Shown: positions 1-13,415 of the stretch, piece by piece | Layout: every line of letters begins with the position of its first letter | How positions within the stretch are numbered: position 1 is the stretch's first letter | Source: Brugia malayi | Lineage: Eukaryota > Nematoda > Chromadorea > Rhabditida > Onchocercidae | Assembly: GCF_000002995.4 (NCBI RefSeq) | Contig: NW_025062475.1 | Location: forward strand, 3,006,528 to 3,070,527 | Direction of reading: 5' to 3' | Length of the DNA: 64,000 nt | The notes under the pieces: model-generated | What the model was told of the DNA's origin: nothing | Seen by the model: the letters and a program-made list of their open reading frames with translations, nothing else | Databases searched by the model: none | Made by a program: the position numbers and the translations under genes

Positions 1-38
1 AGATCTCACATAGCTAATGATGAAAAGGATTTGAATAA

Positions 39-3000
39 CTACAATTCCTCCAATTTACTCACTGCTCGTGTAAGTTCATCAATATATTTGTCATAGTTGA
101 CCTCGTTAATATCGAAAACACTCCATTTATTTTTTTCTTCACCCTGTAACATACATCAGTAAAACATGTTACAGTTTGAATACAAAATGTAATTTATATT
201 CTTTGTAAGGTTTCCGTTACGGAATAAATAGAATTTTTATTATCTGCTTATGGCAAAGGAGTAGCTATCATTTAAAAATAGCGTCAAATTAATGTCAAAA
301 TTCAGAAAAAATAACGTAAAATTCAACTTTTCCCTTAGAAAATATGAGGTATATCCGCAGGAAATTAAAAACAATTAAATAATTACATTGTAAAATTCCG
401 ATTTAGCACGAATACGGAATGTATATTCACGAAAGCGGACTGCATTGAACACCTCATTATATTCATCAAGCTGAAATTATAATGTGAAATTTTGGCCTTA
501 CTGTATCATATTTTCCCCTCAAGTTTCCATCGTTAGAGTAATGATTAATTCATTAGCATGACTGTTTTTCATAAATTCTAAGATAATAATTGAAACCGTT
601 ATAATTACTAATGATTTCCAAGCGAAAAAACAATGGAAAAATTAAATCAAAAGTCGATAAAGCAACGAAAATTAGAGGAGTCAAATTAAACCAGATTATT
701 ATCGAGTAACTGTCCAAGCTGCTCTGCATCAGTTTTCAAAAGCTTGACAGCTTTATCCTCAAATACCGTTACCCAGTGAGATCCCGAAAAGTCCGATATT
801 TCCATCTAGAATGTTCTGCATTAAAGATGAAACTTCTCTATTGACTTCGTATGTTAATATTAAAAAAAAATAAAAATGAAAAAAACTTACCGTCATGAGA
901 AGAACATATTTGTATTTATCCAAAGTTATGTCGCATTTTTCACAACGATACTGGTTATTTATTTCAATTACCTTCTTCTTGCATCCATTCGTACCACAGC
1001 TCTGTAATGCAATACTGATGTAGTACATTATAAGGAAATCCTTCATGTGTTTTGAAATTTTTTTTAAATAAAAGTATAGAATTTGACTTCTTTTCTTGAA
1101 ATGACTTGAAATCTCGAAAATAATAAATTTTCATCAGGAAAAGAAATAATCTCACCTTGTAAAGAGCGCCATCAGCTTTCAAAGATGAGATCATTGCTGT
1201 GATATTGAAAAATGTGCCTTTCTCCGAATCTCGTCCCAATCCACAAAATTCAGATAAACAAATGATTCGGAGATCTCGTCCTGTATGATTTAATTTAATA
1301 AAAGACTGTATAAATGTATTACAAAAACTTTTTGGAATCAAAAAAAATCACCATAACTGTCTGTAGTAAGACCAGTTGTTGTCAGATTACGTGCCTGTAT
1401 GGAAGGTCTTGTTTCTCGGTACCACTTATATAAATTTGCTGTTTCAGCACATTCCATGTTCAGCTCTATTCGACTGGAATTTCCGGTACTTAGACTTAAA
1501 CTTCCTGAAGAAAAAAAAAAAAAAAAAAACTTTCTTGCCGGTTATTATTTTATTAAAATTAGAATTATTCCAGTTTTTGCAAAAAAAATAATAAATAACT
1601 TACCATTAAATTCTTTAACAAATGCTCCTTTTATACCAATAGTCTGACCCTCAATTTCTTGATCATATAGCCGAGCTTGTTCACCCCAGAATGTCAATGT
1701 GATTTCCGTTTCTGACGCATCAATTAGCACTATATCCCGCTTTTCCAGTTGGGCGCCTGTATTTCGTGCTGTAACCTGAAAAAACAAACATCAAAAGCTT
1801 TAACCATTTATTCCTCACATTCCAACTCATCATCTGACAGAAACTCGAATAAAAATTAAAATATGTTTAAAAAGATTACAAATTATCAACAAGAAAGCTT
1901 ACTTGCATTATATCATTGACCTTTTCTACTATGGCAATGATATCGACCGATTCACCAACGTGGTTAGCCACGTTGCAAAGACGAACAATACTGAGTGAAA
2001 GTTTTGGTTGCTCAATTTTTTCACGATCCAAACACGGTGATACCTGAAACATCATTGGTAAAATAGATATTCAGAAACAAAATATTGCTGAATGAGAAAT
2101 GGAAGAAATAAAATAGCAAGACAAAATAGTAACAATTGCTTATTAATAATTAATGAAATAACCAAGTAACAGAATACCTCAGAGTCGCTTCTTATTGTGA
2201 TTTCGTAATCATGTCCTGTTGTATTAAAACGTTTATTCGCCTGTTTGACAGTACCGCCGGAGACATAGAACATCTTAATAAATTTGAAGCTAATTAGACA
2301 AATTAAAGTGAGTCAGCCTCTGACCAATCAAAAAAAAAAAAAAAAATAGGGTGAAGTAAGCGGTTCAAATGAATCAATATGAAAAGAAAACATTAAAGAT
2401 TGAAAAATTAACACACTGAATGAGAATTATAATCTTGATTAAATAAACAAATATCATACCGATCCCTTCTGAATAATTGAGTAGAATTCTTCAGCAACAT
2501 CATCAAATGCAGCAATGCGTATACAGCCGCCCTCTTCATCAGTTAATTCAAAATTGAACACTTTCATATCCCTTCGAACTGTTCTGATATTTCGTAAATC
2601 CTCCTTAGCAGTCACTACACCACAAATACGCCATCTGTAAGATGAGACATGAATACCTAAGTGTTTATAACATTAATGTAATAAGAAAATTGAAAGCATT
2701 CAGTTTACTTTTTTACTGAACATATACATTTTAATCGAATAAAATATAAATATAACCCAGATTTCACATTCAAGATTTACTTATTGACGTATGGAGTAAT
2801 TAGTTTAATCGGTGTCAAGTTCTGTCCCACCAAATTGGCTAAACGACGCGACGATGAGCCACCATAACGAACTGAAAAAAAAAAAAAACGAAATATATTA
2901 AGTGAAATGTTATCAGTATATCAGTTCTGAGGATGTTATTCTCATCCAAATATTCTACTTCAATTCCAATATATTCTTTATGTCTCGAAAAGAAGAGTAA

Positions 3001-4607
3001 AAGACAACAAGATTCAATAGACTAGTAATTGAAAGCATAGTGTATGGAAGGAGAAATGTAGAATGCTCATTCATTAATTCTCAGACCTTCAAGTGAAAAT
3101 ATGCAACACGCTTTAGCGTTAAGATGACTAAAATAACTCATGAATTATCAGGTAATTCTTCTATTCGAAAGAAATTTTAAGCTGTTTTCCATGAAATGCT
3201 TTGAACATCCCCATAATACAAATATTTAGTTGTGAAGTGTAATGGCAACACATCTTCTTTAGTTGTTACTTCAAGAGTAAACCTTGCATACAGTTCGCAC
3301 TGAGAGCGTTGGTTCTTATAACTAGAACTTGAAAAGTAAGTGAAAAAAAATCAATTACAGAATAAAATTAAAAGAATTTTAACGACTACAGAACATAAAA
3401 ACAAATGATAAAAGAAACAGCGACACATAGAAACTTAGTAAAGCACCACTAGTGGTTTGTAAATCACTGAAGGAATTGGTGAGCGTTCCTAATAATTGAA
3501 AAAGTCGAAAATTTAATTTGCAATAAATTTATGGAATAAAATTTGGCATCTAGCACTTTGAGTCATTGCTAACCAACAGCAGTCAACATTACGTACAGTC
3601 CAGAAATGATAATTGTAATTATTAAAGAATTTCCTTAGCACTCCTAGCTAGGATTTGTAATAAAAAACTTTTTTTAAATAAAATGAAAAGCAAAGCATTA
3701 CGAGGAGTATTCTGTCCCGAAGTTGAGCCACCCTTTTGGGGTGATCGAAGTTCAAGACGCGTATTATGCATATTAGCATTTGGATTTAATCCACGATAAT
3801 CATTTGGATTCCCAGAATGATGTACTGGATTCCCGAAAACCGGCAAATCGCGTCCCAAAATTTCGTAATCCATGATTCTTAGCAGTGGTTTTTGAGCAGC
3901 CTTTCTTAAACAAAAAACTGCAACCTCCAAAATGAACTATCTATACATTTTTTTGAAAGGAAATACAGTACATAAGTAATTCCGGGCTAAATTTGAATTC
4001 CCAACACTCACATTGTATATTTTATGCGTAATACCGGATTACCCTGATCCAGAGCATCTGTTTTGATTCTTTCTGTTATACTCGCTTGATTAAGGCAAGC
4101 TGCAAATATCAGTGAAATAAGTTATTGATAGGAGCAATTCAGTACATGATAAAATAACTTTTCTTACTGCTTTTAGATTTAATATCAATAATAATCACGT
4201 ATTTTTATTAAGCAACCCTACACTTTAACATGGCTATAGTAGTAATAACAATTAATACGTACAAAAACACATACAATTATAGCTGAACATTCCATCAGAT
4301 ATTCGAAACCGAAAATACTGAGCTTCTGAAGCAGATTCAGCTTGGCTGTTAACCAATGGTCTTGCTTCCTGAAGGAAGATTTTCTTCTTTTTTAATTCTA
4401 TCACAATTATTTTATACAATGGGAAACACTGCCATTTCACATAAACTACAAAGGAGACAGAAATTAAAATAACCAACACAACGAAAAACTGATAAATGAT
4501 TAAATTATTTAATTTACCAAAACTTGAATTACAGGTCTCTCTTCGCCAGTATTCGACTCGCATATTTCCCGGATGAAACCTCGACTAAGATCGCCAATGC
4601 CTACCAT
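39..4607 (-). CDS. rpa-1: Replication protein A 70 kDa DNA-binding subunit (RPA1), 15 exons, 613 aa
   Basis: Large subunit of the heterotrimeric single-strand DNA-binding complex used in nuclear replication, repair and checkpoint signalling. Exons (high to low): 4607-4518, 4368-4275, 4099-4012, 3904-3702, 2871-2781, 2634-2460, 2273-2178, 2043-1903, 1775-1604, 1504-1352, 1280-1156, 1001-891, 805-692, 470-387, 143-39; all phases agree and the stop is at 41-39. The length almost equals the human protein (616 aa). N-terminal RPA70N domain begins MVGIGDLSRGFIREI; a Gly/Asn/Pro-rich linker lies in exon 4; OB fold DBD-A starts near LITPYVNKWRICG, DBD-B includes YVSGGTVKQANKRF and LTFWGEQA. DBD-C carries a zinc ribbon near residues 478-500 (CGTNGC followed by CEKC) and SHWVTVF. 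The start is the first ATG giving the family N-terminus. The first exon faces the NEMP gene across 716 bp. The intact zinc ligands and full length argue for a working gene. Confidence 0.95.
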
Positions 4608-5323
4608 ATCTTCTGAAGTTAATTTTTCACTTCTATCACTGCAATATCACTTCGAATTTAATTAAATGAGCATATGAGAAGAAACCCGTGCATATTATTT
4701 TATGGATCAAAGAGGATACTAATAGTTATAGCTTCCTAACAGTTAAAGATCAAGGTATATATTATATTACATGGGTTTAAAAATTAAAAAAAAAGATGGA
4801 GATAGGTCTAAATAACTAATACATCCATTACCAATCACAAAATGACGCCACGATAATTGTTATATCAGTTCTGAATAGTTAATACTACGCGTAAAAACGT
4901 GATCAGGCTTGAATGACGATAGTACACGTGAAAACACGTGGAATACTGACCGAGGAAAGACAAACACTAAACCACAGGAAATAAGGACATTATGCCGTTA
5001 AACAGCGCCAAGTTACTTTTAAATTCAGATATCAATTGGACGAGTAGTAAATAACAGCTAGTCCGTGAATCAATGGTGTGCAATATATTGTTTAAGTTGC
5101 ATGATAAATACTTAGGTAAGTCAAGAATTTTGGCAATTTAATTGCACAGAATATATTCTTCTGTAGTTTATTTAGCTATTTCAGGCTATTTCATTATTTC
5201 GTCGATAATATCGATCAGTTATTATCTACAATAACCCAAAACGACAACAATAGAACTGGCATTTATTTTTATTTAATTTCGTCTTCGTTCTAGTCTTTAT
5301 CTTTACATCGATAAATTGTAGCG
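4608..5323. promoter_or_regulatory. Bidirectional upstream region between RPA1 and NEMP, with paired E-boxes
   Basis: The starts of RPA1 (minus) and the NEMP gene (plus) diverge across these 716 bp, so both promoters should lie here. Two identical CACGTG hexamers occur at 4925-4930 and 4935-4940, ten bases apart (one helical turn). That hexamer is the classic E-box bound by bHLH-Zip factors of the Myc/Max/USF class; binding here is an inference. A short open stretch beginning with ATG at 5073 and ending at a GTAAGT donor (5115 onward) could be an alternative first exon of the NEMP gene. No TATA box or SL acceptor could be assigned with confidence. Confidence 0.5.
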
Positions 5324-8300
5324 ATGTTGAAAAAAATGGTGCTATTACTTTTATCATTCTATTTGGTGACTGCCGATAAAGATAACTCTGACGAATGCAT
5401 TACACGTGGTAAGTGAAAGCATTAGATTTATAAAGCTATAATTTGATGAAACTTCAAATTTAAATTTATTTGTTCATTTATTTTCTATTTTTTGGAGAAA
5501 TTATATTTTTATAGTTTTAACTACTTACCTAATTTTCTTTAATTACTATATAATGTTGCTTCAAAACAAAATTTCCATGTTTTCTTTTTTCTTTTTTACA
5601 GTTCTTTTTTTTTTTTTTTTTTTTACACAGATGCTTAGAGCTCCAAATGGAACTTGAAAAAGTATTGAATGTTGAATATTCTTCACCATCCTCATGTGTT
5701 TACTTATAAGTTACATTCATTTATTTTTGTTTATCTTTAGAGCTTACATCATCGTACATAACAGTACCAGCGAAAGTATCTGGTTGGTCAAGTACGTCTG
5801 GCATTTTGGATCTTTATCACTGTAATAAATTTCCTCATCATGTGAAGCATATGTTCATGGATGTTTATGTTCAAATTAACCTTACTAACGAACATGCTTA
5901 TCAGCTTTACCAGGCAAGCACTCATTTCACGTCTCAATCTTTAAGATGAATGCAATTTGAGGAATAAAAAATCATCTATGAAGTTGAGTCTTGACCTTCG
6001 CACAATAGATATTAGTAATACTAATTGTGGTGTTTTCTTTCTAGTATACTTTCCGCATTAAAAATAACTTCGTAAAGTAGCTATGAAATTTAGCAAAAAC
6101 TTCCTTCATGCTAATTTGATATAACTTTAGTAAGGTTAAATAATTACAGGGTGAGAATTGTTCAGAAGTGTTGCAACATTATCACGACGATCAGCGTTTT
6201 TGGGGATTAGTACGACGTGTTAAGTTATTGCGTTACAAGCAGTTAAATCCATTTTCTAAAACTGTTATTGGCGTAAGCACCCGACATCCGTATGAAATCC
6301 GAATACGCGTGTGGAGTATGTTTATCTATGTTGTTTATTTTCTATTCAAATCGTTTGTAAAATATATCAAAAATAAAATTTCGAATATTAAACTGGAAGA
6401 TTATTTCCAAATATATTTTACATACTGTTTACTAATTACAAAGAATCTATCGTGAATTCAAGCTTTCAGAAACTTTTTATGCCACTTAATTTCATTTTTA
6501 GAAATTAATTACATACGTGTGGCTGTATTTATTGGTAGTATAGTCTTGTTTTTGATGTCATATTCATTAGTGAAAAATGCTATTTTCTATTATACCAGCG
6601 GTTGTACGATTGGTGTTTTGGCATCACTTTTGATTGTTGGATTTGTGGTTTACCGATTGACTCCAAGGGTTCGTTTCAATGAGTTTAAGTGTCTATCACT
6701 TCTTTCGCTAGCTTTATTATTATGAGTGTAATAATATCATCATAAAAACAATGCTTTTTTTCAAAATGAGTTTCATATGGGTAAGAAAAACTCTGAACTG
6801 CGAAATTTCCGAAAACACTGGCTCTACAAACTTTTCTTTGCTGTTTAATTATATTTATTTTAAGGAATTTGAAGTAGAAATGTATATAACATTATTCTTA
6901 TATTGTTGTTTTAATATTGTTAATTCCATATGACAAACAAGGTGATTCAAAATTTATGAGACCAATAGATGCTGATAGGCGAATCTGGTACGAAATGAAA
7001 ATAAGATGTTGATTGAAGCAGTAAAGTTATTTTTCAGAGTTGGTTGGGAATTCCATTGATGTTCACTGGCTGGTCCGTTTCGTTCTTCTTTATTTACACC
7101 GTTTGGAAAAATCTTGCTTCTTTAGTTTTATTATATCAGAAATTTGTGGCAGCATATTTCGCTACTGTAATTTTGGTATCATTAGCAGTTTGTTATCGTT
7201 ACGGACCACCAACGGACGTCAGATCTCATAATCTTGCTCAATGGACATTGCAATTGATTGCCTTGCTGCTAATATACTCATCTTGTCAAGTTGGTTACTA
7301 GTTACTTTCTTTTTGATAATGCTGTTTAAAATGGTATTTTTCTTGACTCTTGTCATTTGTTGCAACTTAGTTATTATTAGCTTTATTTTAGACAACAGAT
7401 ATAGCTGTTGGAGTCATTACTTTGTTACTGCTATGGTCGGTCTCAAAGAATTGGTTAATTAATATAGCATCCAGATTCATATCTATCTTCAAAGCAGTTT
7501 GGTTAGTAAATTAAAGATAAGTTATGTTAAAATAAGCTGCATAAGTTTGGAAGAATTTTTTCCCAAAACTAATAACAAATTTCTATGCATATTATAGTCA
7601 ATCGGTAAAAGCTTATATAGGTAAAATTGTAAATTTCTTTTTGCTATTCAATATATCATATGTTCTCAGGCCTTGAGAAATATTCTTTTCGTACTATGAA
7701 CAATGAATGAAGCATACAACTGAGATGTCACGCTTGCAAAATTTCAAGACATGTTTTAGTAATTTCCATTTTATGAAATTTTCGATATTTTAGGCTTTTT
7801 TTATTTCCTCAATGTCAACGTTTACTGACAATGGAAGAATATCGACAGCAGGGTGAGGAAGAAACTAGGAAAGCATTAGAGGAATTACGTCGATATTGTC
7901 GAAGTCCGGAAGCTGATGTTTGGAAAATTACATCTTCAGTGAGTGATCCAAAGAGGTTAGTGAACTTTTGTTATGATGCAAAAGGTTTTAATAATTATCG
8001 ATTGGAGTAATCTTGATATAGGTCCACTGATTTACTTTTTTGTACTTTCTAATACTCCTTTTAATGCATTTTTCAGGTTAGCGAGCTTTGTTGATGGTAT
8101 TTGTGATCATGTAAGGGAAGATGAATCTCGTCTACATGATTTAGAGTGTACAGATTTTGATGATATTTCCGATGATAGTGGAGAAGATGAATATATTGTT
8201 GCGCAGCGTTCTTATTTGAGCAACAACCATGAATCACCAAGGTAGTATTATCCATAATTTTATCAATCTTTCAAATATGCTGATTATTATGAGTTCCTCA

Positions 8301-9406
8301 TTTGTAAAAAATGCTGCTGCTCATTGTAGTCATTGTAAATTAGTGAAGCAATATTGACATGTTAAAAATTCCAAGAATTTGATATCAGGTCAGTTTTCGT
8401 CAAACTTCATTATTTAGAAAAAGATATCAGGTTGGCACAAGCTCTTCATCTTACCTGCAGTCAGTGAACCATAGATTAAATCCACAACAGCGAAAAAAAC
8501 TCACTGACCACGAAAATTTTGATGGAGATGAAAATGAATTCAGATATAACTGGCAAACTCATTCTTTACCATTGGAAAATTCTGATAGGTGATTTCTTAG
8601 TTCATTGTTTTTTCATTATTCAGGTGGTCAGTTTGGCGTTTGGCGAGACATCGTCATCTTAGGTTAAATCCGCAATGCGAAGACAACTCATTAAATGTGA
8701 ACATTTTGATGGAGATGAATTCATTTTCATCTCCGTCAAAATTTTTTTTTTTTTTTTAAACAGGCTGTTTATAGACTTTGAAAACTTTTTGTAACCAATT
8801 TTTCGAGAAATCTTTTGTGTCTAATGCAGAAAAAAAAAAAAAAAAACAGTCAATGACCGCCACTAAAATGCGTACATAGCTAATACTAGTGGAATCAATT
8901 AATATACTTATTAATCACACAAAATTTGAATTTAAGTGCTGGCTGAAAGTGCTGTTCACGAAGTCCTTAATTTGTTTAATTAATATATTTGGATATTCAT
9001 TTCAATAGAGTTATCTCGTCTAATTAATGGTAGCTTGTAACATTTGTCTGTACCACTCTTCGTAGCTAGTTAAAAATATATAGCTAAATGAAATGTAAAG
9101 TATTATGTCTTAGAATTATATGTGTTAGAACGAATTGAAAATGGATCTGATGAAACATTGTTTAGGAAATCTCAACATCAGCGTAATTTATGTAATAACG
9201 GACGAATCACAAATAACACTTTCCACTCATTCAGACATCGAGAAAAGTAAGTTCACTTATTTTTTATTTTACTTTCTGGGACTTCTAAATGTTAGTTTAT
9301 ATTTTCGAACTTTGAAATGATGGCTTTTTTTTCTTTTTGAAGTTTCCAAAGATCAAGTCGATCACCATCAGATATGGATTTCGATGAAGTGGTTCTGAGT
9401 CCGTAA
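5324..9406 (+). CDS. Nuclear envelope integral membrane protein, NEMP1/TMEM194 family, 11 exons, 539 aa
   Basis: Multipass inner nuclear membrane protein; the family stiffens the nuclear envelope and is needed for fertility in animals. Exons: 5324-5408, 5741-5913, 6150-6315, 6502-6668, 7038-7289, 7392-7501, 7794-7955, 8077-8241, 8394-8588, 9166-9246, 9343-9406; all phases agree. A signal peptide ([17 protein letters not shown]) is followed by a lumenal domain with Cys residues. Transmembrane helices fill exons 4-6 (about residues 145-305) and include the family signature [22 protein letters not shown]. The nucleoplasmic tail has the conserved [30 protein letters not shown] block and an acidic [12 protein letters not shown] stretch. 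It is longer than human NEMP1 (444 aa) because of a Ser/Asn-rich nematode-type tail. The intron after exon 2 uses a GC donor (CAG|GCAAGC at 5914). Assignment rests on the TM-domain and tail motifs. Confidence 0.9.
8621..8742 (+). pseudogene. Decayed copy of NEMP exon 9 inside intron 9
   Basis: This intron segment resembles the preceding exon (8394-8588). The exon's GATTAAATCCACAACAGCGA is mirrored by GGTTAAATCCGCAATGCGA, and both copies then reach TTTTGATGGAGATGAA after similar spacing; the copy also begins with a similar CAGGTGGTCAGTTT. The copy has lost the reading frame through substitutions and a small deletion. It ends in an inverted repeat (arms 8703-8719 and 8726-8742). It is best read as a partial exon duplication that has degenerated. 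Confidence 0.6.
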
Positions 9407-9695
9407 ACCAAGAAGTATTTAACTGATAGTATTGCAAAGTGTAAATATTGATTTTTTTTCAACACTCACATGTTAATTTTGTTGTTGCTTGCGAAATGCA
9501 GATTTTCTATAGAATGGAAAGGTATCAGTTTTCAATTCATTCTTTTACAAGAGGCTTTATGGGAGCTTTTTTATAAAAGAAATATATATGATTTTAGTTC
9601 TGATTTACTCATTCCTATGGGAAATTGTATGAGGGTTGCTTTCTTGCCTCATGAAAAGTGCATTTGTTGTTCATACTTTACTATGGTTTATAAAA

Positions 9696-9701
9696 AATAA
9701 A
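9696..9701 (+). terminator. Possible polyadenylation signal of the NEMP gene
   Basis: AATAAA hexamer about 290 bases after the NEMP stop codon, on the coding strand. In such AT-rich DNA the hexamer can occur by chance. Confidence 0.35.
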
Positions 9702-12700
9702 CATATTTGTTTTAATTACTTATTTAAAAGTAAGTACTAAGCATTTTTTTTTACAGAATGGTGAAATTTTGCAGCTTTACATTACTGTTTCTAAAAGATT
9801 TGCTTTATACTTCCGAAAATACTATACTCAAGCATTTAATCATGTGCGTGTACTGCACGCATATGTGCGCATTTGTCCTAAATGTCTTTTATATGTGCCC
9901 AACAAATACATTAAATATACAAGGAGCAAAGGTCAACAGAACGAGTTAGAATAAAAGATCTAGACGTAGAAAGTGAGAACAGAGATCTTCAAATATGCAT
10001 AAAAAAATGATTCGGTAGTCTTTTGTCTTTTCTGATAGCATCTCATCTATATTTTGTTCAAATATCTGCCATTGTATGAATTTTTTTTTTTCTTACATAT
10101 ACAGTTGATTGAATTTCTCATCAAATTACAATTTGGAATTCATCTAAGTGCAATTGTTACAATGAAAGGATGCAAGAAATTGATTTTTTCAACGTGCAAT
10201 TAAAGTAATTGTTATAAACAGTATTATAAATTAATAGTATTTCAAATGATTGCAGAATGAACTGTATGGCAGAGTTTGCAACGTGAAATCCCGATAGTTT
10301 CAAGTTATTTTGATGCATGTAATTTGTATAAAATACAATTTTGAAATATATGACTTACCACTTTGAATTATCAAATAATTCTTACAAAATTTTGATAGGA
10401 ACTTCTTCTGTTAATTGTTACAGCAAATGTTAGCAGAGCGTCATTAAAAGGAATGAATGATGCTAAAATTGATGAAATTTCTAAAATTTTTAGAAAGCAT
10501 AAAATTTTCTTTTAATTTATTTAATTCAAGTAATCAATCTAAGAAACTTTAATTAGCATTGTCAATATCCATTGTTCCTTTTCTCGTATTATAAATTTGC
10601 ATATTGGCAGAATATACAGGAAATAATCTCATTTTCAAAAAGCTTAAATTTCAATACTCAACAGCAGTTAGTACAGATGAAGCTTTTTGTTTGGAATTAT
10701 TGGTTCATTCAAAGGAAATCTTTTGTTTTATTTAAAGAGCTATGAAATTCAAAATTTTCTATGGAATTAATTTGCTGTTAGAAAAAGTATCGAAGATGCT
10801 ATCAAAATTGCTTTTTCTTCATTTTTTCTTTTCATTCTTTTTTGTTTTGTTTTGTTTTTCTTTTGTGATCATGCAATATAAATCTAATTAATCTCTTGTG
10901 AAATGTAACGGTGACATTTAACAATGAAAACAGTTTGATTTTTTGAAGACATCTGAAAAAATAAAGAAAATGATTGATTTCTGATTTGTTACTTTTACGG
11001 AAAACTTATGCTCATTTTTTTTTAAAAATATTCTTTAGCTGTATCATTTCTCCATATGGTTGTTTTAGTGAATTATCACATTCAGTGATAATAACATTTG
11101 AAATATCATAAAGAAATGATCCAATTGATAATAATGCAACGAAACAATTTGTTTAAAGTTTACGTTTATTTGCGTGACAATTATGCGTAAGTTGAACTAA
11201 TTAGCAAGTCATTGCAACATTTTGAAATCAAATTTCAATATTTCAGAATGAAATAATTTCAAAATATAATTACAGTCTAATCGATAAACATTTCAAAAAT
11301 AATAATAAAGGTAATTGAATCTGAAAGTGAAAAATAACCGTGGATGTGCAGTTAAGATGTAAGGGTCAAGGTTCAAAGTAGAAGATTATATCAGTGCAAT
11401 GCTTAACAGAAGGTGAGCTTTTGTTTGTGTTATGCAAAAATCTTGAAATCAATTATCAAAAATGATAAATGATTATTGTGATAAGGTTATAATTTTTTGA
11501 ATTAATTCTTCTTATATGTTAATACATGCATTTGTGTGCTTTAATTCTTTTACTTATCAAATTATTTTCATTTATTTTTAAAATTTCAAATTATTTGCAA
11601 AATTTCTTTTAAAAAATAAATGATAAAATTTTTAGATGTAAAAAAGGAATGTAATTGCTACAATAAGCGCTCATTCGTTTCGTTACCAATTATTTAATGA
11701 ATTTTTTTTTTGTTGTTGTGATTTGTGTGTATCACATTTTTACGTCATTGACAGTACTATACTCATTGCAGATGGCAAAATAATATTGCAAATTATTTTT
11801 TTTTTATTTATTTATTTTTTGCTTACGAATTTCAGTTGACAAAAGTTTTAATTTCAATTATTATATTAAATAATATGTTGCATTGATTTTTATTCTGAAA
11901 ATCAAATATTTTTGTCGTATAAAAAAATGAAATTTTTAGGATATATCTAATTATTCATTTCTTATTTTGCTAATATTATGACTGCAAATAGTTTGATTTT
12001 ATTAAATTTTTCTAATATTAAATGCTACAAATGATGGGTGTATCAGTTAGTGCAAAAAAAATTACAAATATTTCAAAAATGTATACAAAAAAATTTTTAA
12101 GTGATATCTATCAATCACTTTCTCTCGATAATTTCATAAAATTTCATTTAATAGATCCCATACTGTTTTGTAATATTGTTCAATAATATTTCAATTACTT
12201 CCTTCTGAAATTTAAAATCTATCTAACTAATCAGATAATTTAAGCTAAGTTTTCAAATTTTACACAGAGTTAAGAGATTAAGAAACCATAGTTTTTATCA
12301 ATTTGAAGTGATGCAATATGATAAAATTTTAAAATTGCTAAAAATGAAACAAGTTTGCATGCTGCAGATTTGATCAAATTGCAGTACTTTTGATGTTTTT
12401 TTTTTCTTTCTTTTCGCCATTAAGAGACATACAAATGACAATAATCATAAATGAAAAAATTTACGAAAGAAAATGATTGGAACATTTTTTATTGAGCTTC
12501 AATTTTTGATTTAATCCTACTGGTTTCAGTATTATTAGTAATATTTGAATTTGAACATTGAAGCGATCTTAATTTAAATCATTTTTTTTTTTTTTTTGTT
12601 TTACTGAAAGTACTTTTTGAATTTCAAAAATCATTTAAACGCATAAACGAAATAAAAAAGAAAAGTGTGTTTATATAATAAAATTATTTCGCATAAATGA

Positions 12701-13381
12701 TAAATAGTATAAATAGAAATGATTTTAGAAATTGAAAATTTATAACTCAAATCTATTTTGTATTGCATTCATTATAATATCTTTTTGCTCTTTCTCTTTT
12801 TTTTTTTTAAAAAAAAAAACTTTCTTATCATCTTTTATGATTTTAAATTACAATTTAAGTTTTTAAATTTTTGTAGAATGTTATCATAATAATATAAAAA
12901 GTTATTCGTTGCTTTCTTTTTTTTTTCTGATATTTATCAACTTTTCTTATTTCACTGAAAAAAAAAAAAGTATTTACCTATTACATTTAATAATAAATAA
13001 ATTCTATTGAAGAGAACAGGATGTCTAAGTGAGCAAAAAAAAAAAAAAAAAAAAAAAAAGAGAATTACTACGCTTTTCAAAAAAAAAAAAAAAAAAGGAT
13101 AATTTAAATTAATTACTCAATGTTCGATGACACAGAACAGGGAGGAGTGGAGTACAGTACAGTACTGTACAGTGACGGGGGTCTTATTTCAGAGAACGGA
13201 AAGAGATGCGCAAATGTCATCATTTATTAATTGGAATGTACCGTTCGCTTCTCTTTTTCTATTTTACTTTTATAAATATGAAAAAGTTAAAAAAAAAAAA
13301 AAAAAAACAACAATGCAAAACCAAATGAGAAATTGTTTTCATTTTCTGTAAATATTAAAAATTCTCCAATTGAACTATCTT

Positions 13382-13415
<34 letters not shown>

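Noticed and set aside
9470..9954. Overlapping small plus-strand frames after the NEMP gene
   Set aside because: Low-complexity, no homology, within the likely 3' UTR or just beyond its AATAAA.
13157..13170. 14-bp palindrome GTACAGTACTGTAC
   Set aside because: Perfect but isolated, with no nearby gene or paired copy; not enough to call a regulatory site or transposon end.
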